From contig BSWB01000003.1 of assembly GCA_033239125.1 (NCBI GenBank), positions 135,445,820 to 135,509,819 of the forward strand: 64,000 bases of DNA, read 5' to 3'. Source of the stretch: Fagopyrum homotropicum (taxonomy: Eukaryota; Streptophyta; Magnoliopsida; Caryophyllales; Polygonaceae). The notes below the pieces were generated by a model that was not told the DNA's origin, did not search any database, and saw only the letters and a program-made list of their open reading frames with translations. The position numbers and the translations under genes were made by a program. Position 1 is the first letter of the stretch, and every line of letters begins with the position of its first letter. Shown here piece after piece: positions 21,290-34,129 of this stretch.

Positions 21290-24200
21290 TAGTTCCTACA
21301 GATACTATCCTCCATCTCTCAGGTAGCCTCATCGGCTTCTCGCCTCGACTACTGCACCCTCATCATTGGTATATCCTTCAACCGAAGGCGTCTCATGCTC
21401 CTCTCCAGGATAGCTACCGGGTGCTCTACAAACGTGTGGTCCGGCTCGACCACTAGGTCATCGTGACTAACGATGTGTCTCAAGTCATGTATGTACTCTC
21501 TCAGTTGCAACACATGGAAGACTGGGTGCAATCGCTCCAACCTCGGTGGCAGTACAAATCTGTAAGCCACCTCTCCAACTTGCTCTAGGATCTCAAATGA
21601 TCCGGCATATCGGGAGCTCAACTTCCCCTTAATGTAGAAACGTCTAACGCCTCGCGTCGGCGATACTCTTAACCATACTTGAGATCCCACTCTGAAATCT
21701 AGAGGTCTGCGCCTCTTATCTGCATAAGACCTCTGGCGGATCTGTGCGGCCAACATCTGCTCTCTAATTATCGCTACTCGAGCAATGTCATCCTGTAACT
21801 GCTCGGGTACTACTCTAATATCCCTCCCGGCTCTTCCCAGGACAAAGGCGTATGATACCTCCGTCCATACAACGCCTCGTAAGGAGCCATCCCGATCGAC
21901 GCATGTCAGTTGTTGTTGTAAGAAAACTCCACCAAAGGCAGGTGGTCTAGCCATACCTGTCCCCAATCTAACACACAAGCTCGTAGCATGTCCTCTAAGG
22001 TCTGTATAGTCCTCTCCGAATGACAGTCCGTTTGAGGGTGATACACGGTCGTGAAATGAAGGCCCGTACCTAGGGCGGTGTGCACATGCTGCCAAAACCT
22101 CGAGGTAAAGCGCCCGTCCCGATCCGAGATGATGGTCACCGGTACTCCATGGAGTCTCACTATGTGTCGGGTGACCTCCTCAGCTAAACGAATCACCGGA
22201 CACGTCTCCCGAATAGGGATGAAATGTACCGTCTTCGTCAGCCAATCTAGAACCACCCATATCACGTCAAAGCTCATGCTCAGCCTCAAGCCGGTAACAA
22301 AATCCATGGAGACGTCCTCCCACTTCCTCTACGGGACTGGAAGTGGGTGAAGCTCTCCTCCGGGCTTGTGGTGCTCGACCTTGACTTGTTGTTAGGTCGC
22401 ACACTGGGCTACAAATCTAGCCACGTTGGGCTTAAGCCCGCCCAACCAATAAAATCGTCGGATGTCCTGGTACATCTTACTCATGCCCAAGTGCACGGAG
22501 TAAGGTGTAGAATGGGCCTCCTGTAATATCTGCTGTCTCAACTCCATATCCGACGGTACATATATACGATCCCAACGCCTCATTATCCCATCCGCACCTA
22601 CGGTAAACTAGGGTGCCTCTCCTCGGGACATCCTATCCCGGATCCTCATCAAAATAGGACAACTCTCCTGCTTCTTCCGGATCTCTCCCGACAAACAAGT
22701 AGCACCTCTAAAGCGGAAAAGTGAGTGTCCGAGTCCGGAAACTGGATGTCTACCTCTAACCATATCATGTCCCTTTGTAGCTGTGATTGAACCGTCAAGC
22801 GAGCTATCACCCCCTTTCAGGGTGTCCTCCTACTAAGACCATTGGCGACCACGTTCTCCTTTCCCGGATGTTACAGAATCCCTAAGTCGAAGTCCTTAAT
22901 AAGCTCTAACCATCTCCTCTAGCGGTTATGCAACTCTCTGGGTGAATTTGTACTTCAGATTCTTATGGTGTGTGAAGATCTGACACGTGGCCCCGTACAA
23001 GTAATGTCGCTAGATCTTCAGGGCATGAATCACTGCCACTAGCTCAAGGTTGTGGGTAGGGTATTTCTCCTCATACATCTTCAACTTTCGAGACACATAC
23101 GCAATAACCCTACCCCCCTGCTTCAAAACGCATCCCAAGCCTAGATTGGAGGCATCACTGTACATTACATAATCCTCAACACCCTCAGGATGTGCTAAAA
23201 CGGGAGGGGAAGTAAACCTTCTCTTCATTTCCTCAAAACTCTGTTGGCATGGCTCGGACCAGGTGAACTGCGAAGACTTTCTCAACAAGGAAGTGAGTGA
23301 CCGGGCGATCAATGATAAACCCTCTACAAACCGGCGTAGTAGCCCGCCAAGCCCAAGAAACTACGCACCTCCTTGACCGTCCTAGGAGGCGGCCATGATG
23401 AAACGGGCTCTATTTTTGCCGGGTCTACCTTGACACCCTCGGAGGAAAATATGTGGCCGAGGAAGGCCACCTCTGGCATCTTGAACTCGCACTTAGAGAG
23501 CTTAGTATAAAACTCTCTATCTTGTAGGACTCGAAGCATTGTCCTCAAGTGTCCCGCATACTTCTCTCTACACCAGGAGTACACCAAGATATCGTCGATG
23601 AAGACTACAATAAATTGGTCCAAGAAATCGATGAAGATGTCGTTCATCAACTCCATGAAGATGGCCGACACGTTCGTGAGCCCGAATGGCATCACGACAA
23701 ACTCATAGTGGCCGTACTTGGTCTGAAATGCCTTTTTCGGCACATCCTCCTCTCTCATCCTCAGCTGGTGATAACCCGACCTCAAATCGATACGTGAAAA
23801 CACGGTGGCTTCCTGCAACTGATCTAGCAAGTCGTCGATATGGGGCAACGAATACCTTGTTCAACTCCCGATAGTCAATGCATAATCTCAGTGGCCCGTC
23901 CTTCTTTTGGACGAAGAGTACTAGTACTCCCCAAGGAGAAATGATGGGGCGGATGAAACCCCTCTCTACTAACTCCCCGAGCTACTTCTTCAACTCCATC
24001 ATCTCAATAGGCGCCATATGATATGGGGCTTTGGAGATTGGCCTCGTGCCGGGCTCCAACTCGATGAAAAAATCTACGCTTCTCTACGGTGGCAAGCCGG
24101 GTGGCTCGCCGAACACGTCTTCAAAATCGCATGCTACGGGGATCTCCTCCAATGACAGACTCGCCTCCTCCTTCATGGCATAACACTATAAGGCCTCACA

Positions 24201-24667
24201 TCCCTGCCCAATAAGTCTTGTGGCTTGGACCGCGCTTATGACTATATCGGCCTTTTTGAGGTCCCAACCTCAGAAAATCTCCTCATGTCCTGCCTCTGTG
24301 GTGACCGTCACGGTCCTCCTACTAATGTCCAAAACAACTCGATGGCGGTCCATCTAGTCCATCTCTAATATGACTTCTTCATGCACTAGGTGCATGACGT
24401 TGAAGTCGTCTAACTAATCACGGTTTCTCAAACGAATGGGACAATTGTGAACCTTCGTGGTACCACTAACCTTACTTCCGTCGGGTACCTTATAATGAAG
24501 GGTCTCCCCTCTACTATATCTAAGGTCAAACTATCTACATAATCACCAGAAATAAAAGAGTGTGTAGCACCCGTATCGAATAATACCCTGACAAGGAAGC
24601 CGTGAATTTGAATAGTACATGTGGTTGCGGGTGCCGCTGAATCGACTACACTCATCAACTCAAACAC
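21290..24667 (-). pseudogene. Tekay-type pol: protease, RT, RNase H, integrase, chromodomain
   Basis: In minus-strand order: protease (24667-24428, LFDTGATHSFIS), reverse transcriptase (23848-23324, SRIDLRSGYHQL and the catalytic FIDDILVYS), RNase H (23312-23010, YSDASNLGLGCVLKQ), integrase (22583-21906, core Asp in VVLDWLTK, Asp in ISDRDGRF, Glu in SERTIQ), then a C-terminal chromodomain (21450-21290, RLKDIPMMRVQ). The pieces lie in different frames. In the chromodomain two conserved Trp positions read as stop codons (TAG, TGA). A chromodomain targets such elements to heterochromatin marked by histone methylation; this copy is dead. Confidence 0.85.
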
Positions 24668-24762
24668 TCTAGCCTGAGTACCCCTAGTTTGTGTGGCGCC
24701 GCCACCACGTTCCCTACCTTTACCTTACTGAAAACTCCACCTTGTTTATAATGTTTTACACG

Positions 24763-25968
24763 TGTTGATGATGGAAAACTTAACACAAATGTAGTAGTTG
24801 GATATACTAACATTGTATTGATTATATTCTCTAGATACTTGGTTGATTTGAATTCAGTGCAGGTTGAATGCCAAGGGCCTTGATATGAGATTCAAGGGCC
24901 TTGAAGCATAACTCAAGGACAAGGAAGAATGCGTTATACAAGATCGGTTTCAAAGGAAGAATGTGTTACACTAGAACGATCTCAAAGGCCTTGGAGTATG
25001 CACGAAACAAGGATTCAAATACAAAGAAGATTTTCCGGAAAGATTTTAGGAAGATCTTTTCCAACCGAATATCTCAACCGAAGATTAGAGAATCTTTTCA
25101 GAAGATTTTCTAAAAACAAAAAGCAGCAAAATATCTTCCGATCCGACTCAACGGAGGATGAGAAGATTAAGGAGTTGAGGTTTCGACGTATTCTCAGGAG
25201 TTGAAGATTTACAACGTCTACCTTATCTCGAAACAAGAAACGATCTTCATGGAGAAGAAGATTCATCTTCAAACGGTCATCTTTCCAACGGCTAGAAGAC
25301 CTCTCCATAGAAGAGTATAAAAGAAGATGATGGTCGAAGAAGAAAGATACACAAGTATACACGGAAAACATCTTTACGTCTTCAAGCAACCTGATCATCT
25401 TCATTCATTGTTTTTTTTCTCTCATTCACACAAAAGCATTATCCCCTTAGAGAGAGAAAACACTAGAGCTCCATTGGAAGATCTAAATAGTGTTATACTA
25501 GAGTGTGTGTTATTCTACGAAGTAACTAGGCTATTATAGCTAGGTTAAGAGTTGGAGCTAGATCGTAGTGTTGGCTACAGTGAAAGAAGAAGGGGATTTC
25601 TTCTAGTTTGTATCTAGGACTCTTTGAAGCTGATAATAGATAGTTAAATCCTAAGGCTATACCCTGGGACGGAGAGTAGGCTATTTAGAGCCGAACTTCG
25701 TAAACATATCCTCGTGTCAATCTTTTACATTCCGCACTATATCTTGTTATAGTGACTAACTTTGTTTTGCAGGAGCACGAAGTCAAGGCCCTTGAAAAAT
25801 TGTTTCAAAGCCCTTGAAATAAAAGTTGCACGAAGAGCACAGATCGACATCAAGGTCCTTGAAAGAAGTTTCAAGGCCTTGAGATTTGGTTTGCGAAAAG
25901 TTCCCATACTCTATTCAACCCCCCTTCTAGAGTATCTTTTAACTTATTTATTTCACCTACCGGTTCTT
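24763..25968 (+). mobile_element. Copia-like (SIRE-type) LTR fragment or solo LTR
   Basis: An insertion that separates Tekay gag from protease. It starts TGTTGATGATGG, contains CCAACGGCTAG and a TATAAAAG box (25316), and ends near the C-rich block after 25915, all usual for SIRE-type LTRs. The boundaries are approximate and I found no target-site duplication. The palindrome-like TCAAGGCCTTGA recurs near both ends. Confidence 0.5.
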
Positions 25969-26004
25969 CACCTACCCCTGGGTAGATCCTTAAGAATAAG
26001 TGTG

Positions 26005-26353
26005 GCATAGGGCTCGTTGTTGGGAATCCCGGTCTGGTACTGAGACAGTCTCTGCCCACCTCCTACAATGCTAGCAGGTGAAGAACCCTGCTGTGATTTT
26101 GCCTTGTCGGCAAAATGCGGCTCGGTGACCCAGCTGGCCTCAAGTGAAGCAAGCCACTGGTGACTTCTTGCACCCTTTCCTAATATGTTCATACCCTTTA
26201 CAACTGAAGCATTGCCGTCCTCTATCAGATGTCAGAATGGTAGACTCACAACTAGGACGTCCCTGCACCTGGCTACGCCCATGCCTTGAGGTTCCCGCTC
26301 CCGAACTGGCTTGCCGTGTCCTTTTACTCTTGTCCGGCCCTCCGAACTAAGCA
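26005..26353 (-). pseudogene. Tekay-type gag, zinc-knuckle part
   Basis: Minus-strand frame with a CCHC knuckle (CFSCKGYEHIRKGC, about 26215-26174), the nucleic-acid-binding motif of gag. It is cut by the solo LTR at 26354 and followed by the copia-like insertion. Confidence 0.75.
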
Positions 26354-29333
26354 TGTAATATCCAGAATTTTTATTCCGTTTAATTCCATAGCAAACCGGA
26401 TTTCGATCTTTGATCCTTAGCTGTCTAAGTAGTTGGACACTATATCTCAAAATTTTATCATTTTATGTAATATCATTTTACATAAAATGATAAGATTTTA
26501 TTAGTAGCAAACCCTAATCTTGCAAAACCCTAGTTCTTAAAATTAGTTCGTAACGACGACTTTTGACGAGACCATGACAAAGCTGAGACGAGGTCATGAC
26601 AAATTCCTACAAGCAAATGACAAGGCCGAGACAAGCTGCTGACAAGGCCGAGACAAGCAGTTGACCAGGCCCAGACAAGCAGTTGACAAGGCCCAGACCA
26701 GACAAACAGTTGATAAGGCCCAGACAAGCAGTTGACAAGGCCGAGACAAACAGTTGACAAGGCCCAGACAAGCTGTTGACAGCCCACACCCTACCTACTA
26801 CTATGAACTCTTCAAGACAGCCCAGGAACGCCAGCCCAGTTCAGCAGCCTCCTTCCAGTAACGAGATTGCTTCACTCCAGCCCTATAGCTTCAAGTAGCC
26901 CAGTAGTGAAGCCCAACCCTCACGCCTGTTAGGAAGCCAACGGGAGGAACGCTTCTCTCCTTCCAAATTGTAACGTACAGGATCTTGAAGATCTTCAGTT
27001 ACGTTGATTCATTCGGATCTGTAGCCTCCTTCCAAGTCTTCACGCATGCCCGCCCATATGTCCAGATTCATTCTCTTCTTCCCTACACGGATCTGCCTGT
27101 TGTAGCCTTCTGCACACAGACGCTGGGTAAGTTCATCAACTTTCTCTCCCTCTCATTGCTCCTCACGTAAAGCAACCGGTGGATTACTTCCTGCATGCTT
27201 GGGCTCGCAACAACAAGGCAGCCGGCGCTCCTCTCCTCTTCCGCACACCCAGCCGGCGGCTCCTCCTTCTGGCGACCTCAAACGCAGCACCAGCGGGCTG
27301 CTTCTCTTCTTTCGATCCAGCAGCCCTTGGATACCGAGCAGCCCAGATCCGATCCGCAGCAGTCTTGGTGTTGTCTTTCCCGTGCCTTCGAGTCTCAGAA
27401 TCGGGTAAGGCTTGTACCCCTTGCTACACTATACTTTAGTCCACCTTTACTTGCCTAACATGGACCAGTTTTCGTCTTTAAACCTACTCAGAACAACTAT
27501 AGGAGAGCTGTACAGATTCATGCATTTTTCTGAGTTTTCGGAAGTGAAAAACAGTCAACTTCGGGTCAAGATTTGAGTAAGTTATACTCCTCCTTTTTGG
27601 CTGGTTTTCGGATATGTCATAGACAGTAGTACATAGTATAACATACTAAAATTTGGGAAAAATCGGAGTTACGGTTTGAGAGTTATTGTGTTCCAAAGTT
27701 GACGCCTCATGCAGTTTTTATATATGTGCTGAGTGTTGGGGAAAACAGCAAATGATGTTGTTTTGTGAGATGGTTTTGAATAAGCTCTTGATCTCCGTTG
27801 GGCTTGAATTTTGGATATGATATGATTGACATATTTTTGTAGAACATATTAAAATTTGAGAGGAATCCAGCGAGTGGTTTGGGATATATGATTTTTCAAA
27901 GATTGAGTCGTCAGCAGTTTTTTCTGTTGTGCTGAAATTCGGTTTTGTGAGATAGTTTTAAATAGTATTTTGATCTTCTTTGCGGCTGAATTTTGGATAT
28001 ATTATAGATAAGATTTTATAGTAGAACATATCAAAATTTGGGATAAATCCAGCGAGTAGTTTAGGAGTTATGATTTTTTCAAAGTTAAGACAGTGTGTTG
28101 TTTGTTAAGTGTTGTAACCAACTTTAGAAATTTTTTTAGAAGTGATGGTTGAACAGTTTTAAGAAATTCTTACTCCTAGGAGTAGATGAGATATCATAGA
28201 TGATCTAGGAAATTATTTCGGAATTTTTATAAGATTATTCGAATTTTATATTTGAAGCCGAAGTTGGACCTTAACGATCTTTCCGAAAATAAGGAAATGG
28301 GTAAATTTCCAGTTTGTAACCAAACTCATCTTTAGGAGTTAGAATATGACTCTTTAGTCTCAAATAAGAGTTTAGGCATGAATTAGGGAATTTTTGGAAG
28401 TTTCGAGACCAAGGGTAAAATAGTCATTTTACCATAAATTAATACTGTAACCAATTCCGTTCTATTAAGACCTACTATCTTAGAAGTCTTAGACTTCTAA
28501 TCACCTAGAAAGTGTGCTGACACACTTGCCTCCTTTGACAGGCCACTGAATTCCTACTGTACAGATCGATTTGCGAATTAGAAAGTCGAGATCTGATTCT
28601 AGTAAGTCCACGGACTTACTTAGCTGGCTTCTTGTATGAGTGTAATGTGTATGAGTGGTGTTTGTTAGTTATGATAAACAACGAAATCGGATTAGGCCGA
28701 CTTTATTATTTACGTAATTGACCCAAGTGTATGATAACGGGTCGTGACATCATCTGCCTAGCTCTTGCGAGAGTCTTGGAGGTTCCCTGCGACCAGCCCA
28801 GTCCGGTAGACGGTCAGATGCATTAGTACCATTCCGCGTTGGTAAACGGGGACAGGGGCGAGGTTTGGGAATCCCTCGTGTCACAAAATAAGTATCATTA
28901 GTAATGACCTATCACCTAATTAAAGATAATAAAAGGATTGAGTGTTGCATGTTGATTGTGTATGATGTGTGATTGTGTTTTTACCTTTATACTTATGCAT
29001 AGAATGTTAGCTAACGGTTTTATACCTCTTGTAGATGCCTTGCAGGTTGAGATAGTTGTAGAGAGATCCGGAGGGAATGGTCAGCCGGGTCCACGTACTC
29101 ATTTAGTTGGGGACGAGGTTTTCTTATATACTTCATATGCGTCGTTTTAGTACCATTGATTTGTAAGGCTGATACATATTTTTCATGTATATATTGTTTA
29201 AAGTTTTCAAATGTTTTTAATAATTTTGTGCCTTGTTGTAAGATCCTAGTAAAATTGTTGTCAAACTAAGGTCGGGACCCATTGTGAGGTCCTAACCAGT
29301 AGCTCCCCGAGTTCTTAGAATTGGGGTGTTACA
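26354..29333 (+). mobile_element. Solo LTR (about 3 kb) inside Tekay gag
   Basis: Begins TGTAATATCC and ends GGGGTGTTACA; flanks AAGCA (26349-26353) and GAGCA (29334-29338) fit a 5-bp duplication with one mismatch. Its right 0.6 kb (28750-29333) is related, in inverse orientation, to the left part of the Tekay LTRs, so it belongs to a related family inserted opposite to its host. No internal domains are present. The open frames in 27179-27458 have no recognisable motif. Confidence 0.75.
26618..26780. repeat. Minisatellite of about 21 bp in the solo LTR
   Basis: About eight imperfect copies of GACAAGGCCGAGACAAGCAGTT. It generates repetitive open frames on the minus strand (Cys-Leu-Gly-Leu-Val repeats) that should not be called genes. 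Confidence 0.85.
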
Positions 29334-30280
29334 GAGCAGCTCTCCTAAGACCCGGTCGGTCCCTCTCATATGGTGAATATAGGTTCCGGTAATCCGCCAG
29401 GGAGTCACAACAAGATAAGTGCGGGAGGACTCCCTCAACCTCCGTGAGAACAAATACACGTGAAGGTCCACTAGAGGTGCGGTGGGACCCAGTAGTGCCA
29501 ACTCCTCTCTAAATTTCTGGATCGCCTCTACCACCGGGACTTCCTTGAATCCAGCCTCTAAGAAATCATGTACTCTGTCCCTCCTCAATGATGCAGGGTA
29601 GAAACTCTCTCGAACGAGGCTCATCATCTAGTCAAACTTGGTAACTCCGCTCCAAACAGTCCTTCACCAGTACTGTGCCAGATCTCGGAATAAAGTTTAT
29701 ACCAGCTCCACCTGTCGATCCTCGGGCCAACCGATCAACTCTAGTGCAGACTCTACATGGCCTATCCAGTGCTCCACCTCTAGCCCCACTTTTCTGTCGA
29801 AAGTGGGCACACACAATTGGTTGAAAGCCTTCAGCCAGGAATCCGGTCTCGGCGATATCAGCTCATCTCGCCCTCAGCAACTACCTCCGGCGTAACTCTC
29901 TCCTGTGCATCTATGACCTGGGTCACTCTTTGCAAGACCTCAACTGGTCTCAGACGTACGGGTGATGTGGGAGGTGGTACTCTTGTCCTAAACGCCTCCT
30001 GAACCTACTAGACGTACTCCCTAAATACAAACGCCCCTATGGATGCTCGACTTGACACGGCGGACTGTTATATTCGTGCCTAGGGCCTAGTAGCGGCCAC
30101 ATCCCTAGCCTTGGGAATAATACTCTCTGCCACCTCCTCTGCAAGAACATTCGCAGCTGGCGGATCCGTAGTTGGCGGGTCAGCTAGGGGGATACGTCCC
30201 CGACCTTTCATTCCAGGAGATCTACCCGCTCGTCCGCATCTCGGGACCGCAAGAGGAGGGGGGGTCAATAACATCCTCGT
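29334..30280 (-). pseudogene. Tekay-type gag, N-terminal part
   Basis: Minus-strand frames read WIGHVESALELIGWPEDRQV and then SFYPASLRRDRVHDFLEAGF, the Retrotrans_gag core. Several in-frame stops and frame changes are present. The N-terminus (30274-30075) is Pro/Arg-rich. Confidence 0.7.
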
Positions 30281-30326
30281 CCCACGTATGCTGTCGCTCT
30301 AGTACGGGCCATCTGATAACGATACG

Positions 30327-30329
<3 letters not shown>

Positions 30330-30373
<44 letters not shown>
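30330..30373. repeat. (AT)n microsatellite
   Basis: A run of about 20 AT dinucleotides. Tyr-Ile open frames over it on both strands are artefacts. Confidence 0.95.
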
Positions 30374-30375
<2 letters not shown>

Positions 30376-30672
30376 ACTACGATAATGATAATACAATTAA
30401 ACTCTAAAAGCACTATATTGAAGTAAGGTCCACAAACCTAACTATGATACATCAAGTCCATAAAAGCAACTAGTGTCCACATATATAACTATAATCCGAT
30501 AACTAAGCCGCCGAGTTTTGTGGGATGAGTGGTGGTTTCGTACATTCTATTCCCAAGTCGAATATGCTCGTGATTTGAAAATGAAATTCATTTTGAAAAC
30601 TCAGAACCCTTGCGGGTTTTGTTTGTTTGTCTATTTGGCCTTTTTTAAGATTGCGAGTGCCATTATTGTCAA

Positions 30673-30688
30673 CCTGACTCTGATACCA
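30673..30688 (-). other. Primer-binding site (initiator tRNA-Met)
   Basis: The plus strand reads CCTGACTCTGATACCA; its complement begins TGGTATCAGAG, as in chromoviruses. It lies 3 bases inside the LTR edge at 30692. Confidence 0.85.
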
Positions 30689-30691
30689 TAT

Positions 30692-32733
30692 TGTAACACC
30701 CCAAATCTACGAGACTGATGGCGCTATGGGTGGAGACCACACAATGGGTCCCGACCCTTAGCTTGATAACAATTTCGCTGGATCTTTCCAACAAGGAACA
30801 AATAAAAGGGGCAAAACCAAATAGTTTGAATCCAATGTGATATAAACTGAAATACGACTCCAACCGAGTCCTCAAAACAACATACAATAATAGAGACTAA
30901 GGTACATACGACAACGGAACATAAAAAGAAACCCCAATCCCCGTCCTATAATGTACGGGAACCCTGTCCACTCCTCCGAGTAACTCGGTGGCATCCCTAA
31001 CTTGCAAGGCATCTACAAAGCGGTATAAAACCGTTAGCTAATATTCTAAGCATTAGAAAGATGGTAATAGAACATACACATAATAACGAAAACACATAAC
31101 ATGATATCACACAAGCCGGTTATTATCTTTTCTTTACGTTATTCCATTACTAATTCAACTTTGGTTTGTGACACGAGAATCCACGAAACTCGCCTCTGTC
31201 CCTGTATACTAGCAAGGAATGATTTTGATGCATCCAACCGTCTACCTGCTTGGGCTAGTCGCAGAGATCCTCCTAGCTCTCGCAAGAGCTAGGCAGTGAT
31301 GTCACCGCCCGGTTATCATACACTTGGGCCAATTATAATATATGAGGGTCGTCCTAGTTCCGGTTTCATTGTTATAACAAACTTAACATACACCACCATC
31401 ACATATCAAACTAAAGCGTTAAAGCTAGCTAAGTAAGTCCGGGGACTTACCTGTCTCAAAAGCTCAACCCAAAATTAATATAGCACTCCACTTTCCGTAG
31501 AAAGATACTCTAAGCCTGGCCAAACGAGACACAAAATCAGCATCTATCTCTCATGCTAGAAGTCCTTAGACTTCTAGACCAAATGACCTTTACAAGGTCG
31601 TACAATTCACATGCTAGGACAACTCATTCCTAGTCTCAATGATCTCAACGATCATAAAGCCACGCTAGGATACTCACGTCCTAGGCGCTACAACCTCAAC
31701 AATCATACACTCTCGCAACTCAGATTCTCACATGATCAAGCATCCGCTCAAAGACATAACCACGCCTCACAAGATAATGAAGGTACTCATGTTAAAGAAT
31801 CAAATCTCAATCCTCAAGAACTATCATAAGGTTCAAAGCCACTACATGGCATTCCACAACTCTATTCTTGGTCCAGCCTAAACATGATGCTACCAATCTG
31901 CATAAACATGATAAGGAAAGGGTCGAAAGATAGGAAAAGGGACCTACTGGAGGAATTCCACGACTGCGAAAGACACCAGGTGCGGGGCGGGAAGGCGCGA
32001 CCGCGGAGGGCGAAGGCGCGACTGTGGCTGGGCTTCGGCACAGGGAGGGCGAACAGCAGGCGGCGATTCTCGACAGGCCTTCGTGTATTTCGACTGTTCT
32101 AACTTGGTTCCAACTTCAAGGGCTTGATTCCACCGATCTTCTACTTCTCAGCTTGACACACAAGCAAAGATCAACAAGAGTGGGGCTTGACCTAGCCCTT
32201 CGTAAGGAGGAAGGAAAGGAAGAAGGAAGAAGGGAGAATGAAGAACCACTTACTACACTCCCTTATTGTCCAAAGATGTGCACAACAATTGGGACGAGTT
32301 CTTCACTTGCCGGTTAGCACAAGAGCACCACAAGAAAGAAGAGAGGGAAGAGGAAGAAGAGAAAGAAGGGGACATAAGAGAAAGAGGGGGGAAAGGCTGC
32401 ACATCATCAGGAGCAACGAGGGGTTGGGGCAAAAGGAGAGGTCGACACAGGAACGAAGGGTCGGGCGAAAGGTTGTAAGCAAACAACTGTATGCTTCGAC
32501 CTCTCATTCGTCGAACCCGTGGCGACACAGGGAAGGCGCGACTTTTTAAACCGCATGGGCGGGGCTAACTACAAGGTCACTCTCAATATCCCAAGGTGGT
32601 AACACCAAAATACCTCTCAACCCCCACTCTAGTAGCCAGTAGGTATTCCCGGATCGGATAAGGCTTCGATAAAGAAGTACCCCTGAAGGAACCCGAAGGT
32701 TGAATCCCGGAACCAAAAAGACAGAAGGTTACA
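30692..32733 (-). mobile_element. 5' LTR of the Tekay-type element
   Basis: 2042 bp, TGTAACACCCC to GGTTACA on the plus strand; the element's sense is minus. It is followed by TGAAC (32734-32738), one base different from the TGAAG duplication around the solo LTR at 6096-8441. The next bases are homologous to 8447 onward. This shows that both LTRs occupy the same original insertion site. Confidence 0.85.
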
Positions 32734-32915
32734 TGAACATTACAAGTGATTGAGTATGAACGAATCATACAAAATCAGCTAGTTATCCCTTATCCCAATT
32801 ATCTAGAAATATGATTTTAGTCACAGTATTGATTGTAAACATATGGTTGGTTATCTGCGAATATCTACAAATTGAAGTTGGGCCTTGCGGATCCATGTGA
32901 CACATGGTTTTCTTT

Positions 32916-33971
32916 TTTTTTTTTTTTTTTTGAGAAGCAAACCAAACACCTTCATTCATAAACAGAAAGATCAACACACAAAATACTGTCAAGAGCAGAA
33001 GAAGAAAAACAAAGACCAGAACCGAAGAAAGGTGCCGGTGGTTTCAAGCCAGCTAAAAAGTGAGCTGCTTGGTTACCTTTGCGGTTAACATAAACCCAGC
33101 TAATGAATTCCACTCCCGCCGCCGTCCTCAAGATTTGATCGACCAACATGCCAAGTGGGGTCCGATATCTCGTTCGAGTTTTAATGAGCGTAAGAACTCC
33201 CAAGCAGTCAGACTCAACAATTACATGTGTTAGCTCTTGGTCCACCGCTTTCTGAATTGCCCACAATATGGCCTCCGCTTCAGCAACGTCTGGAGATGTT
33301 CCAATCTGAATGGTCTTCGCCCCCAAGAAGCCAACTACACCTCGAACGTCACGTGCAACCATGCCCACTCCACATAAGGTACCAGTGCTTGAAGCATCCA
33401 CGTTAATTTTGACGAAGCCTTCCGGTGGCGTTCTCCATCGCGCGAGGTCACTTGGGCAATCCCGACGAGCAGCTCTCCCCATCTGATGATGGCGTTTAAA
33501 CTCTGCAAGCCAGTGGAGTTGTGAGTCAACGACCATCCAAGCCTCCTTATTTCTTCCTTGAAATATATTCATATTACGATTCATCCAAATACCATAGAGG
33601 AGTACTGCCCATTCCTCTATCAGCTCACTAGGTGTCATCTCCATGGCTGTCCACAATATTTCCTTGAAATTAGAAAGGCTTCGGTGGATCTCACGATGTA
33701 GAGGTGTGAGCTTCCATACCTGTTTTGCATTGGCACAGGAAAATAGTGAGTGTTCAATACTTTCCATACGTCCACAGAAAAAGCATCGAGGATCACTTAA
33801 GCATTTTCTATTCATCAGGTTAACATTGCAAGGAAGGACCCCCGAAACGCTCCGCCACATAAAATCCCGAATTCGTGGGGGTATTTTCAGCCTCCACAAG
33901 GTTTTCCAGAGCTTATCTGTATTAGACCCTGATGACGTCGTACCTAGTCCCTCGTCACTATATCTTATTCT
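32916..33971 (-). mobile_element. 5'-truncated LINE (L1-type) insertion
   Basis: The minus-strand 3' end of a non-LTR element. Coding part: zf-RVT zinc domain (WRLKIPPRIRDFMWR, CFFCGRMESIEHSLFSC) and an RVT_3 RNase H-like domain (VKINVDASS, AEAEAILWAIQ, VESDCLGVL). The poly(A) tail appears as the T-run at 32912-32931. A target-site duplication CACATGGTTTTCTTT is at 32901-32915 and 33972-33986, with one further tandem copy at 33987-34001. RT and endonuclease are missing, typical of target-primed 5' truncation. Confidence 0.9.
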
Positions 33972-34129
33972 CACATGGTTTTCTTTCACATGGTTTTCTT
34001 TCATATATATATATAAGAGCAGTTGATCAATTTTCAAATTGAGAGGACCAAAATAAACTTTCAGAAAGGGAGCCAACGGAATCGAGAAATCTTTGCATTA
34101 TATCTTATTCTCTGTATATACATACACAC

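Larger units (their letters stand above)
21011..30691 (-). mobile_element. Internal region of a Tekay-type chromovirus, nested insertions
   Basis: Minus-strand Ty3/Gypsy internal region: primer-binding site at 30673-30688 (reverse complement TGGTATCAGAGT, initiator tRNA-Met), gag (29334-30280 plus 26005-26353), protease-RT-RNase H-integrase-chromodomain (21290-24667) and the purine tract at 21011. It is split by a copia-like LTR (about 24763-25968) and by a solo LTR (26354-29333). Many stops and frameshifts show it is old and inactive. Confidence 0.85.

Noticed and set aside
26530..26789. Overlapping minus-strand frames with Leu-Gly-Leu-Val-Asn-Cys repeats
   Set aside because: They are translations of the 21-bp minisatellite inside a solo LTR.
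27179..27458. Overlapping Ser/Pro/Ala-rich frames
   Set aside because: They sit inside a solo LTR, occur in three frames at once and lack conserved motifs.
30172..30426. Tyr-Ile repeat frames on both strands
   Set aside because: Translations of an (AT)n microsatellite.
32952..34076. A single 374-residue host protein
   Set aside because: The frame is the 3' end of a LINE plus about 35 residues of flank; the LINE target-site duplication falls inside it.
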